22,391 bases of DNA from a virus. Below are positions 1-7,030 of the stretch, piece by piece. Made by a program: the position numbers and the translations under genes. Under the pieces are notes generated by a model. That model was given only the letters and a program-made list of their open reading frames with translations, was not told where the DNA came from and did no database searches. The DNA is taken from positions 1 to 22,391 of the IMG/VR virus record IMGVR_UViG_3300031456_000023. One strand, written 5' to 3'. Every line of letters begins with the position of its first letter. Positions within the stretch are counted from its first letter, which is position 1.

Positions 1-392
1 ATCTGGACCGATTCCAGGTTAAAGAGCTGTGTTTCGACCCGTGGAACGCCACCCAGCTGACCAATGACCTCACCTCGGCCGGCGCGCCGATGGTGCAGGT
101 GCGCCAGGGCTACATTTCGCTGTCGCCGCCGCTCAAAGAGATCAAGCGGCTGCTCATGCAGGGCCACGAGAAAGACCCCAAGCTGCGCCACGGCGGCAAC
201 GCCATCATGCGCTGGATGATCTACAACTTGGCCGTGGCCTCGGATCCGAGCGGGAACGTGAAGCCGGACAAGGCCAGCGCCAGCGACAAGATCGACGGGG
301 TGTCCGCGTTGGTCACCGCGATGAACCGGGCCATGCATCACCAGGGCTCCGGGCGCTCGGTCTACGAAGACGACGATCTGGAAATCGTGTGA
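1..392 (+). CDS. Phage terminase large subunit, C-terminal part (5' truncated)
   Basis: This is the ATP-driven DNA-packaging motor that also cuts the phage concatemer; only the end of its nuclease domain is in the window. The frame is open from base 3, giving about 129 residues to the TGA at 390-392. Seen: an FDPWNATQL segment, then PMVQVRQGYISLSPPLKEI, then DKIDGVSALVTAMNRA near the end. This series is typical of the RNase-H-like nuclease half of HK97/lambda-type terminases, in which the Asp of the DKIDG segment is expected to help bind metal. The last residues are acidic (EDDDLEIV). The gene is followed by a GTGA overlap with the next gene, and the portal lies about 500 bp downstream, as in most siphovirus packaging modules. 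The ATPase half lies outside the window. Confidence 0.93.
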   Translation, partial: LDRFQVKELCFDPWNATQLTNDLTSAGAPMVQVRQGYISLSPPLKEIKRLLMQGHEKDPKLRHGGNAIMRWMIYNLAVASDPSGNVKPDKASASDKIDGVSALVTAMNRAMHHQGSGRSVYEDDDLEIV

Positions 393-592
393 CGGTGGCG
401 CTGGCCACGCTGCGCGGCACCGTGAGCCGGATCGACGTGCCCACCCGCACCGTGAAGGCGGACACCGAGATCGGCCCGGTGCGCGCGACCGTGCTCCCCT
501 CGGTGCACACGCCGCGGCTCGGGGACACCGTGCTGCTACTGGGCGGCTCCGAGGGCTGGGCCGTCATCGACTCTTGGAGCTCGCCTTCATGA
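389..592 (+). CDS. Small beta-rich hypothetical protein between terminase and portal
   Basis: A 67-residue protein starting at a GTG that overlaps the terminase stop (GTGA at 389-392), so translation is probably coupled. It is not recognised by name. The pattern RGTVSRIDVPTRTVKADT, then VRATVLPSV, then PRLGDTVLLLGGSEGWAVID alternates short beta strands with turns. It resembles the short OB or SH3-like barrels seen in small phage proteins, where GDTVLL...GWAVI forms the final strands. No membrane segment or catalytic motif is visible. It ends in an ATGA overlap with the next gene. The overlaps on both sides support a real gene with a packaging or portal-related role, but that role is inferred from position only. 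Confidence 0.72.
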   Translation: MTVALATLRGTVSRIDVPTRTVKADTEIGPVRATVLPSVHTPRLGDTVLLLGGSEGWAVIDSWSSPS

Positions 593-882
593 CCTGGTCC
601 CTGGCCGTCAACCTGATCACCAACGTGCTGCTGTTGGCCGGCGCGGCCGGCTGGGTGATCTACCAGGTCCGCGCCGACCGGTTGGCGATCAACCGCCGGG
701 TGCTGGCCAACCTGATCGACGGCTCGGCCATGGACGGCGTGCTCATCGCTCGCAGGAGGGGGTATCTGGTGCTCAAGAGCGTTACGCGACTGGACCCAGG
801 ATCTGAACCGACCCCGGTGGACGGCGAGGTGCTGGTGGACAAGGACCGGGTGGACTTTCTGCAGGTGTTGGGGCCGGGCTGA
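589..882 (+). CDS. Small single-pass membrane protein, unknown function
   Basis: A 97-residue protein. I chose the ATG at 589 because it overlaps the previous stop (ATGA, 589-592). An in-frame ATG at 574 would add five residues and lie deeper in the upstream gene. Residues about 5-27 (AVNLITNVLLLAGAAGWVIY) form one clear transmembrane helix. A basic segment (RADRLAINRR) follows, suggesting a cytoplasmic C-terminal part. Residues about 45-95 (GVLIARRRGYLVLKS ... DGEVLVDKDRVDFLQVL) look like a small five-strand barrel. It ends in a TGATG overlap with the portal gene. A membrane-anchored protein inside the packaging cassette is curious. It lacks the length and multiple segments of a typical holin and lies far from any lysis gene, so I assign no function. 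Confidence 0.75.
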   Translation: MTWSLAVNLITNVLLLAGAAGWVIYQVRADRLAINRRVLANLIDGSAMDGVLIARRRGYLVLKSVTRLDPGSEPTPVDGEVLVDKDRVDFLQVLGPG

Positions 883-2867
883 TGGCGTTTGTGTTCTCGG
901 CCGGCCGGCTCGCGCAGCTCGACCGGTACGCGGTGCCCGAGCGCCCGCTACCGGCCGGGCTGACCCTGGACAATCAGAGCTGGTCGTACAAGGAGCTGTA
1001 CCGCACCCAGCCGCAGCTGCGCACGGTGGTCAACTTCCTGGGTCGCAACATCGCCCAGCTGGGCCTGCACCTGTACAAGCGGGTGTCCGACACCGACCGC
1101 GAGCGGATCAACGACCACCCGATGGCGAAGCTGTTCGACAAGCCCTCGCCCTGGACCACGCCCTACCGGCTGATCAACGATCTCGTGTGCGACCTGGCGA
1201 TCTACGACCGGGCGTTCTGGCTGAAGACCTCGGCCGGCGGCACCGACGCGCTGGTCCGGCTGGACCCGATCAAGGTGCTGTTGCGGGGCAACAACCCGTT
1301 CGTGGCCGAGGGCTACCGGTATATGGGCGGCGCGGCCAGCGGCTACACCGACTTCCCGACCGACCAGGTGGTGCACTTCCACGGCTACAACCCGGGGGAT
1401 CACCGCGACGGCTGCAGCCCCATTGACGCGCTGCGCACCCTGCTCCTGGAGGAGCTGCACGCCGCGCAGTACCGCGACCAGCTGTGGCGCAACGGCGCGC
1501 GCGCCGCCGGCTACATCCGCCGCCCCCTGGAGGCCGCACAGTGGTCGCGGGACGCGCGTAACCGGTTCCGCCAGCAGTGGCAGGCCCAGTACTCCGGAGA
1601 CTCTCCCCTGGCCGGCGGCACGCCCATCCTGGAAGACGGCATGGAGTGGACCAGCGCCTCGGTCACCCCCGAGCAGGCCCAGTACCTGGAGTCGCGCAAG
1701 CTCACCCGCGAGGAGGTGGCGGCGGCGTACCACATTCCGCCGTCCATGCTCGGCATTCTGGACCACGCCAACTTCGCCAACATCCGCGAGCAGCACAAGA
1801 TCCTTTACCAGGACACCGTGGGCCCGTGGCTGATGATGATCTCTCAGGAGATCGACCTGCAGCTCAAACCGGACTTCTCCGGCACCGAGAAGCTCTACAC
1901 CGAGTTTAACCTGGACGAGAAGCTGCGGGGCGCGTTCGAAGACCAGGCCACCCAGCTGCAGATTGCGGTAGGCGGGCCGTACATGACCCGCAACGAGGGT
2001 CGCTCGCGGCTGAACCTGCCCACGGTCGACGGTGGGGACGAGCTGATCACCCCGCTGAACGTGCTGGTCGGGGACGATCCGCAGGCCAACCCCCGCGATT
2101 CCGCGCCGCCGCCGAATGTGCCCACCGACCAGCTGCCCGCCGACAACGGGGCACCCCGGGCGCTGCCGGCCGCCGCGGCTCGCCGGCCCAGTGGCAAGGC
2201 CCGGGTCGACGCGGCGTATGTGGAGCTCGCGGCCAAGGTGCTGCAGCGGTATTTCGCCCGGCAAGCCAGCTCGGTGTCCGCCGCGCTGAACGCCCGGAGC
2301 CGGCACCGCCTCACCTCGGTCAGCGCTATCTACGACCAGGGCCGTTGGACCCGCGACCTGGCCGCCGAGCTGTACGGGCTGTCCGGGCGGATCGTGGCCG
2401 GCGCGGCGAAGTCGGCGCTGCGCGAGCTCGGCCTGGACCCCACTCGGTTCGACGAGACCCGCACCCTGGGCTGGCTGCGCGAGCACTCCGAACGGGTTGC
2501 CAAGCGCCTGGAGGAGGGCACAGCGGGCGCGCTGGCCAAGGCCCTCAAGGCGGAAGACTCGGTGGCCGCCGTGGCCGCCCTGTTCGCCTCTTACACGGCC
2601 GGCCGGGCCCGCGAGGTGGCCGAGACCGAGGTGACCGCGCTGTCCGGGTTCGGCACCACCGAGGCGGTCAAGACGTCCGGCAAGACGGCCACCAAGACCT
2701 GGCGCACCACCTCCAGTCACCCCCGCTCGGCGCACGCCGCGATCAACGGCGAGACCGTGCCGATCGAAGGGAAGTTCTCCAACGGCGCGAGCTTCCCGGG
2801 GGACATCGCGCTGCCGCCCGAGCAGCGGGTGGGCTGCAAGTGCGAGATCGACGTCAAGATCAGCTAG
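882..2867 (+). CDS. HK97-type portal protein fused to a MuF-like C-terminal domain
   Basis: 661 residues. The first 400 or so form a portal protein, the dodecameric ring at the capsid vertex through which DNA is pumped. Portal signatures seen: NFLGRNIAQLGLHLYKR, HPMAKLFDKPSPW, the basic run around residue 210, PPSMLGILDHANFANIREQH and FNLDEKLRGAFEDQ. A Pro/Ala-rich linker at about 400-435 leads to an Ala-rich helical region. Residues about 604-656 then carry the MuF pattern: KTWRTTSSHPRSAHAAINGE, a FPGD turn, and a terminal GCKCEI. MuF/SPP1 gp7 proteins are minor head proteins injected or packaged with DNA, usually encoded by a separate gene after the portal. Here both are one polypeptide, and no separate MuF gene follows. 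The usual NCRC end is GCKC here. The start is the ATG of a TGATG overlap. Confidence 0.93.
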   Translation: MAFVFSAGRLAQLDRYAVPERPLPAGLTLDNQSWSYKELYRTQPQLRTVVNFLGRNIAQLGLHLYKRVSDTDRERINDHPMAKLFDKPSPWTTPYRLINDLVCDLAIYDRAFWLKTSAGGTDALVRLDPIKVLLRGNNPFVAEGYRYMGGAASGYTDFPTDQVVHFHGYNPGDHRDGCSPIDALRTLLLEELHAAQYRDQLWRNGARAAGYIRRPLEAAQWSRDARNRFRQQWQAQYSGDSPLAGGTPILEDGMEWTSASVTPEQAQYLESRKLTREEVAAAYHIPPSMLGILDHANFANIREQHKILYQDTVGPWLMMISQEIDLQLKPDFSGTEKLYTEFNLDEKLRGAFEDQATQLQIAVGGPYMTRNEGRSRLNLPTVDGGDELITPLNVLVGDDPQANPRDSAPPPNVPTDQLPADNGAPRALPAAAARRPSGKARVDAAYVELAAKVLQRYFARQASSVSAALNARSRHRLTSVSAIYDQGRWTRDLAAELYGLSGRIVAGAAKSALRELGLDPTRFDETRTLGWLREHSERVAKRLEEGTAGALAKALKAEDSVAAVAALFASYTAGRAREVAETEVTALSGFGTTEAVKTSGKTATKTWRTTSSHPRSAHAAINGETVPIEGKFSNGASFPGDIALPPEQRVGCKCEIDVKIS

Positions 2868-2871
2868 GAGG
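2866..2871 (+). promoter_or_regulatory. Strong Shine-Dalgarno for the 57-residue basic protein
   Basis: AGGAGG overlaps the portal stop codon (TAG 2865-2867) and sits five bases before the ATG at 2877. It is one of the best ribosome binding sites in the window, and it is the main reason for accepting the very short gene that follows. Confidence 0.8.
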
Positions 2872-2876
2872 TGCCC

Positions 2877-3050
2877 ATGGCCGGCGCTCGTGGCAAGGGG
2901 AAGGGCCGAGGCTCGCACCGCTTCTACTCGAAGAAACAGTGGCGCTGGGCGTTCGCCACCAAGCAACCGTGGGCACGAAAGCACGCTCATGCAACACCTG
3001 GTGGGCCGAAAGCCCGGTACCGCCGTCTTCCAACCCGATCGAGGAGTTGA
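2877..3050 (+). CDS. Small basic protein between portal and protease
   Basis: 57 residues, starting MAGARGKGKGRGSHRFYSKK and continuing QWRWAFATKQPWARKHAH, ending PKARYRRLPTRSRS. It is extremely basic, with only Lys/Arg/His as charged residues, and rich in Trp. Short phage proteins with a SKxQWRxxFA...A+xWAxxTP...LP layout often occur near portal and capsid genes in actinophages, and this one fits. Their function is not established; nucleic-acid contact or a structural role in the head is plausible from charge alone. A perfect AGGAGG precedes the ATG, and the gene's last codons carry the GAGGAG that serves the protease. The longer overlapping frame beginning at 2890 is explained as upstream read-through of the protease frame. 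Confidence 0.8.
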   Translation: MAGARGKGKGRGSHRFYSKKQWRWAFATKQPWARKHAHATPGGPKARYRRLPTRSRS

Positions 3051-3054
3051 TCTA

Positions 3055-3996
3055 GTGCGTGCCAAGACAGCCCCCGCGCGGGTGAAGACCAAGGACGAGT
3101 CCGGCGCCGACCTACCGGCCGGGGAGTTCAAGGCCCTGGTGAGCGTGTTCGGCACCGTGGACTCCGTCGGCGACGTGGTGATGCCCGGCGCGTTCTCGAA
3201 GTCGCTGGGCTCGCTGGCTGAGAAGGGCGCGCCGATCCCGATCGTCTGGTCACACGACTGGAATGATCCTTTCTCGCACATCGGGGTGGCGAGCTCGGCG
3301 ACCGAGACCGAGGCCGGCCTGGAGATCGCCGGCACCCTGGACATCGGGGACAACCCCAAGGCGCTGCAGGTGTACAAGCTGCTCAAGGGCGGCCGGGTGC
3401 GAGACTTCTCATTCGCCTATGAGGTGCGCGACTCCGGCGAGGCCACCCGGGACGGCAAGTCCGTCACCGAGCTGCGCGAGCTCGACATCTTCGAGGCCGG
3501 CCCCACCCTGGTCGGCGCGCACCGGGACACCGAGCTGCTCGACATCAAGGCCGGTACCCGCAACGTGCGGCTGGCCAAGGATCTCCCGGGCGACCTGAAG
3601 CCGGGCACCGAGGTCGAGACCATCCACATGGTCAGCCAGACCGAGCTGACCGAGCTCATTACCGAACAGGTCACCGAGGCACTGAGCGCGCTCGGGGACG
3701 CGGTGAAGAACCAACAGCCCGCCGGGGTGAAGTCCGGCCGGGTGCTGTCCAAGGCCAACGAGTCGCGGATCAAACAGATCGCCGAGTTGGCCCAAGAGCT
3801 GCTCGCCAGCGTGGCGAGTGAAGAGAACAACGACGACAGCAAGGCCACGCCAGCCTCGCCCGCGGCCGTCCAGGAGCCCCCTGCCGGGGCCAAGACGGAT
3901 CCGCCAGCCGGGCACGCCGCCGCAGCGAATCGTCTCCTGTTGGACCTTGAGCTGATGGAGCTTGAGGCCGAAACGCGAGAGGAGAGCGGCACATGA
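3055..3996 (+). CDS. HK97-family prohead protease with scaffold-like C-terminal extension
   Basis: 313 residues from the GTG at 3055 (GAGGAG at 3041-3046, eight-base spacing). An in-frame ATG at 2890 exists, but it would overlap the basic protein almost entirely and has no ribosome binding site. The protein cleaves the capsid delta domain during head maturation (peptidase family S78/U35, herpesvirus-protease fold). Seen: FKALVSVFGTVDSVGDVVMPGAF, the catalytic-His candidate in IVWSHDWNDP, the catalytic-Ser candidate in VRDFSFAYEV, and ELDIFEAGPTLVGAHRDTEL. About 185 residues complete the protease. The remaining 125 contain TELTELITEQVTEALSAL, the GRVLSKANESRIKQIAELAQ helix, a Pro/Ala-rich linker and a terminal acidic Leu-rich helix. 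This tail probably acts as a built-in scaffold, since no separate scaffold gene is present. It ends ATGA onto the capsid gene. Confidence 0.93.
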   Translation: MRAKTAPARVKTKDESGADLPAGEFKALVSVFGTVDSVGDVVMPGAFSKSLGSLAEKGAPIPIVWSHDWNDPFSHIGVASSATETEAGLEIAGTLDIGDNPKALQVYKLLKGGRVRDFSFAYEVRDSGEATRDGKSVTELRELDIFEAGPTLVGAHRDTELLDIKAGTRNVRLAKDLPGDLKPGTEVETIHMVSQTELTELITEQVTEALSALGDAVKNQQPAGVKSGRVLSKANESRIKQIAELAQELLASVASEENNDDSKATPASPAAVQEPPAGAKTDPPAGHAAAANRLLLDLELMELEAETREESGT

Positions 3997-5336
3997 CCGC
4001 CACCCTGAGCCGGATGGACCGGCTGACCGAAGAGTTCAACACCCACCTCAAGGACGCCCGCGGCATCGCCGCCGAGGCGGAAGCGGCCGGCGGCGAGTTC
4101 ACCGACGACCAGCGCAGCAGGCTCAACGAGTCGATGGGCAAGGCCAAGGACGCGAAGACCGCGCTGGACGCGGCCAAGGCCGACCAGAAGACCCTCGAAG
4201 CGGTCCGCGGCCTCGGCGACCTCGGCGAGCTCGGCGGCGGCAAGCGCACCGACTCCGGGCTTCACGTGCCGGATGACGGCCAGAGCATCGGCGAGTTCTT
4301 CGTAGGCTCCTACGGTTACAAGGACGTCATGGCGCAGAGCCCCTCGGGGCACTTCACCAAGGACCAGAGGGTAGAAGGCCGCCCCGTGGGCTTCCAGCGG
4401 CTGATCCCGCAGCGCGGGCAGAAGACCCTGGTGACGGGTCTGTCCGACACCTCCGGCGGCGCGCTGGTGCGCAACGACTGGCTGGGTCTGCAGGTCGGTT
4501 TGGGGCCTTTCCAGCGCCCGCTTCGGCTGCGTGAGCTGTGCTCCTCGGGGCGCACCGCCAGCGACACGGTGGAGTACGCCCGGGTCACCGGTACGACCAA
4601 CGCCGCCGCGCCGGTCGCGGAAGCAACGGCCACCACCGGCAGCTCGGGTGACAAGCCCGAGTCCGGTCTGGCCACGGCGAAGGTCACCACACCGGTGAGG
4701 ACCATCGCGCACTGGGTCCCGATCACCAAGCGCGCCATGAGCGACGCCAGCCAGATGCTGACGCTGATCGATCAGTTCCTGCTCTACGGCCTCGAAGAGG
4801 TCATCGACGCGCAGATCATCACCGGCGACGGTACCGGCGAGAACTTCGACGGCATCGGGCACCTCTCCGGCGTGCAGACCCAGGCGGCCAGCGATGATGC
4901 CGACTTCCGCAACGCCATGCTGTACACGTTGCGCCAGGCCAAGACCAAGGTGCGGCTGATCGGCCGGGCCGTGCCGGGCGCGTACCTGATGAACCCGGCC
5001 GATGTCGAGGTGCTCGACCTGTTCGCCGATGGCAACGAGCGCTACTACTTCGGTGGCCCCGGCGGCTCGTTCGTCACTCAGGGCGGCTCGGCCGGCCCGC
5101 TGTGGAACCTGCCGATTGTCGAATCCGAGGTGGTGCCCGCAGGTACCGCCTACGTCGGCGACTGGTCCAAGGCCATGATTTGGGACCGCGAGCAGGCCAG
5201 CATCACCATGAGCGATTCCCACCTCGGGTTCTTCACCCGCAACATGGTGGCGATCCTGGCTGAGTGCCGCCTTGCGTTCGGCGTGCTGCAGCCGTCCGCG
5301 TTCGTGGAAATCACCCTGCCCGTGGTCACCCCGTAA
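3993..5336 (+). CDS. Major capsid protein, HK97 fold
   Basis: 447 residues from an ATG that overlaps the protease stop. AGGAG within 3977-3986 lies eight bases upstream. The protein builds the icosahedral head. Residues about 1-75 are a charged helical segment (LTEEFNTHLKDARGIAAEAE ... LDAAKADQKTLEAV) matching the delta domain that the protease removes. The mature shell domain follows: a GALVRNDW strand, the extended-loop region ending VAEATATTG, KVTTPVRTIAHWVPITKRAM, a long spine helix with LTLIDQFLLYGLEEVIDAQI, ITGDGTGENFDGI, then the C-terminal strands PAGTAYVGDW and GFFTRNMVAILAECRLAFGV. Length and order agree with HK97 gp5 relatives. The exact cleavage site and any crosslinking Lys/Asn pair cannot be assigned from sequence alone. 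Confidence 0.96.
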   Translation: MTATLSRMDRLTEEFNTHLKDARGIAAEAEAAGGEFTDDQRSRLNESMGKAKDAKTALDAAKADQKTLEAVRGLGDLGELGGGKRTDSGLHVPDDGQSIGEFFVGSYGYKDVMAQSPSGHFTKDQRVEGRPVGFQRLIPQRGQKTLVTGLSDTSGGALVRNDWLGLQVGLGPFQRPLRLRELCSSGRTASDTVEYARVTGTTNAAAPVAEATATTGSSGDKPESGLATAKVTTPVRTIAHWVPITKRAMSDASQMLTLIDQFLLYGLEEVIDAQIITGDGTGENFDGIGHLSGVQTQAASDDADFRNAMLYTLRQAKTKVRLIGRAVPGAYLMNPADVEVLDLFADGNERYYFGGPGGSFVTQGGSAGPLWNLPIVESEVVPAGTAYVGDWSKAMIWDREQASITMSDSHLGFFTRNMVAILAECRLAFGVLQPSAFVEITLPVVTP

Positions 5337-5353
5337 GGGCTGATCGTGACGCT

Positions 5354-5398
5354 GGTCCGGAGCGGGCACGCGCGTGGGACCGTGGCCCGCTCCGGACC
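5354..5398 (+). terminator. Perfect 14-bp inverted repeat after the capsid gene; possible terminator or attenuator
   Basis: GGTCCGGAGCGGGC (5354-5367) is followed after 17 bases by its exact reverse complement GCCCGCTCCGGACC (5385-5398). It lies in the only sizeable gap of the head module (5337-5438). The 3' side is pyrimidine-rich but has no T run, as is common for hairpins in high-GC genomes. The strong stem is visible; a role as partial terminator or mRNA-stabilising 3' end that boosts capsid message is inferred. Confidence 0.6.
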
Positions 5399-5438
5399 TC
5401 CTACTACCCCCACAGCGAACAGATCAGGAGCAGAGCGG

Positions 5439-5711
5439 ATGGCCGAGCAGAACGAGAAGCTGGGTGTCTATGAGGTCACCATCGGGGGCGGCGTGACGAC
5501 CATGAAGCTGACCCCGAGCCACGCGCAGGCCATGGCCAACGACGGCCAGGGCGTCAAAGATCCGTCCGGCAAACAGATCAAGCCCGAGGGCGGCTCGTTC
5601 GCCAACGGTGGCGAGCCGGCCGAGCGGGCCGAGGCGGAGAAGCCACCGGCCAAGGCCCGCAGCTCGGCCGCCAACAAGAGCCGCTCGGCGGCCGACACCG
5701 AGGCGAAGTAG
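5439..5711 (+). CDS. Small hypothetical protein after capsid
   Basis: 90 residues from the ATG at 5439, chosen because AGGAG (5426-5430) lies eight bases before it. The same frame is open back to a GTG at 5346, but that would translate through the strong hairpin. The N-terminal 40 residues (LGVYEVTIGGGVTTMKLTPSHAQAMA) look like a short two- or three-strand unit followed by a helix. A type of small protein with YEVTxGGxxTTMxL after the capsid gene is common in actinophages, without an established role. The C-terminal half is low-complexity Ala/Lys/Ser/Glu and probably disordered (PPAKARSSAANKSRSAADTE). Position suggests a minor head or neck component. Confidence 0.8.
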   Translation: MAEQNEKLGVYEVTIGGGVTTMKLTPSHAQAMANDGQGVKDPSGKQIKPEGGSFANGGEPAERAEAEKPPAKARSSAANKSRSAADTEAK

Positions 5712-5717
5712 CCGCAG

Positions 5718-6320
5718 GTGGCAACGGTGGAGCCCGTGCACGGGTACATCAGTCTGGCGGCGTTCAAAAAGGCTCTCAACGATGAGCAGAACACCGAATA
5801 CGACTGGCTGTACTCGTGGGCGATCGAGACAGCCTCACGGCAGGTCGACGGCGAGCGCGGAGACCAGTTCTGGCGCACGCCGGCCCCCACCGTCCGCACC
5901 TTCCGCCCGGAGGACTCCCGGCAGCTCTGGACGGGTGACTTCGCCACCACCGACGGGCTGATCGTGCGTACCGACGACTCGGACAACGGCAGCTACAGCA
6001 CGCTCTGGTCCGCCAGTGACTACTCGGCGGAAGCTGATGAGGGCGTGCACGGCATGATCCGGCCCTGGGTCAAGCTGGTGGCGGTCGGCGGCCGCACCTG
6101 GCCCACCTCGGGCTACCGCCGCTCGGTGCAGATCACCGCCACCTGGGGCTGGCCCGAGGTGCCCCGCGAGGTCAAACAGGCCACCCAGATCCTGGCCCTG
6201 GATCACTTCCGCAGCCGGGACCTCACCGGCGGCGTGGCGGCGTTCAACGACGCCGGCCCGGTCCGGGTGGCGGCGTTCAACCCGATCGCCCGCAAGCTGC
6301 TGCAGGAGCTGCGGCTATGA
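5718..6320 (+). CDS. Head-tail adaptor (connector), HK97 gp6-like
   Basis: 200 residues from a GTG six bases after the previous stop; the ribosome binding site is weak, so coupling is likely. The protein should form the ring beneath the portal. Seen: an N-terminal helical part with YISLAAFKKAL and WLYSWAIETASRQVD, a central beta insertion (WTGDFATTDGLIVRTDDSDNG), and the characteristic end ITATWGWPEVPREVKQATQ, then LALDHFRSRD and GPVRVAAFNPIARKLLQEL. The TWGW-x-(E/A)VP-x-(E/D)VKQA pattern is typical of actinophage adaptor proteins after the capsid gene. It ends ATGA on the next gene. An alternative start at the GTG at 5727 cannot be excluded. Confidence 0.85.
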   Translation: MATVEPVHGYISLAAFKKALNDEQNTEYDWLYSWAIETASRQVDGERGDQFWRTPAPTVRTFRPEDSRQLWTGDFATTDGLIVRTDDSDNGSYSTLWSASDYSAEADEGVHGMIRPWVKLVAVGGRTWPTSGYRRSVQITATWGWPEVPREVKQATQILALDHFRSRDLTGGVAAFNDAGPVRVAAFNPIARKLLQELRL

Positions 6321-6745
6321 CCACGGTGTTCGGCGACTTCGGCGGCGACCCCGGGCCGGAGGTCGAAACGATCTTCACCCAGATCACCGACACAGCCAAG
6401 ATGGTCGAACCCGGCCTGCGCACCTACCCGCTGCTCAAGATCGCGGTCGACGCGCCGGCCATCGTGTGCCGCCTCTCGGACGTCAACTACCGCGAGGTGT
6501 TCGAGGCCAACGACGCCGGTTACGTGTTCGACGTGATCATGCTGGTGACCAAGGTGGTCGAGGTGAACGCGCTGCGCCGGGCCTACGGCTGGGCGAACCC
6601 CCGTTCCACCCTCAAGCAAGCCCTGAACACCGTTCCGGGCCTGACCATCGCGCAGGCGACCGACTTCGGCGACTACCAGGTGGGCGACATCTTGAGCGGC
6701 GCCACGTTGTGGGGCTTCACCTGGCGCGCGGTCTACGACGGCTGA
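6317..6745 (+). CDS. Tail terminator-like protein (tail completion)
   Basis: 142 residues, ATG overlapping the adaptor stop. Features that fit tail-terminator proteins (lambda gpU-like alpha/beta fold): a helix near the N-terminus, RTYPLLKIAVDAPAIVCRLS, a long strand pair around AGYVFDVIMLVTKVVEVNAL, a helix with PRSTLKQALN, and a last strand pair LSGATLWGFTWRAVYDG. These proteins cap the finished tail tube and bind the head connector. No separate head-closure (stopper) gene is recognisable between the adaptor and this gene, so this could instead be the stopper; I prefer the terminator on the strand pattern. Confidence 0.65.
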   Translation: MTTVFGDFGGDPGPEVETIFTQITDTAKMVEPGLRTYPLLKIAVDAPAIVCRLSDVNYREVFEANDAGYVFDVIMLVTKVVEVNALRRAYGWANPRSTLKQALNTVPGLTIAQATDFGDYQVGDILSGATLWGFTWRAVYDG

Positions 6746-6767
6746 CGCACCCCCCTAGCGACGTACC

Positions 6768-6773
6768 GGAGGA
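6768..6773 (+). promoter_or_regulatory. Shine-Dalgarno GGAGGA for gene at 6779
   Basis: GGAGGA lies five bases before the ATG at 6779, inside a 33-base gap after the tail-terminator-like gene. It fixes the start of the small gene that follows. Confidence 0.7.
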
Positions 6774-6778
6774 CACCC

Positions 6779-7030
6779 ATGCCCGAGAACACCCGTTGGA
6801 CCTCGAATGTGCCACTGGCCCTCAAGCGCGCCGATGGCAACGTCTACGCGTTCGGCCCCGGCGAGCCCATCACGGGCATGGCCGAGGGCTGGACGCCCGG
6901 AGAGCACCTCACTTCCGGGAACCCCCCCAAGATCTCCCCTGCACCGGGCTCCGAGCCGGCCGCCGGGAAGGGCAAGTCAACCAAGAGGCCCAGCCGTGCG
7001 GCTGCGGGCGATGAGGAGGGATCTGCCTGA
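6779..7030 (+). CDS. Small hypothetical protein before the major tail protein
   Basis: 83 residues. The first 40 (NVPLALKRADGNVYAFGPGE and MAEGWTPGEHLTSG) could form a short beta unit. The remainder is Pro/Gly/Ala/Lys-rich and likely disordered, ending KRPSRAAAGDEEGSA. The layout, a compact head plus a disordered Lys/Ala tail, matches the small gene at 5439, although the sequences are not obviously related. The stop overlaps the ATG of the major tail protein (TGATG), so the two are likely co-translated. I recognise no function. Confidence 0.75.
   Translation: MPENTRWTSNVPLALKRADGNVYAFGPGEPITGMAEGWTPGEHLTSGNPPKISPAPGSEPAAGKGKSTKRPSRAAAGDEEGSA

Noticed and set aside
589-882. Holin
   Set aside because: One membrane segment with a barrel-like soluble part, and no lysin or second holin nearby; the packaging context argues against it.
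2691-2867. Polymorphic toxin fused to the MuF-like domain
   Set aside because: MuF proteins can carry C-terminal toxins, but here the protein ends right after the GCKC strand; there is no room for a toxin.
2890-3054. Upstream extension of the protease from an ATG at 2890
   Set aside because: It overlaps the small basic gene, has no ribosome binding site, and the added residues are not protease-like; GTG 3055 has GAGGAG at good spacing.
948-3386. Long reverse-strand open frame (812 codons) opposite the portal
   Set aside because: Its sequence is low-complexity Gly/Arg/Val/Leu-rich and mirrors the GC3 bias of the real + strand portal and protease genes, as happens widely in high-GC DNA.
3417-5369. 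Long reverse-strand open frame opposite protease and capsid
   Set aside because: It shadows two well-supported genes and has no recognisable domain.
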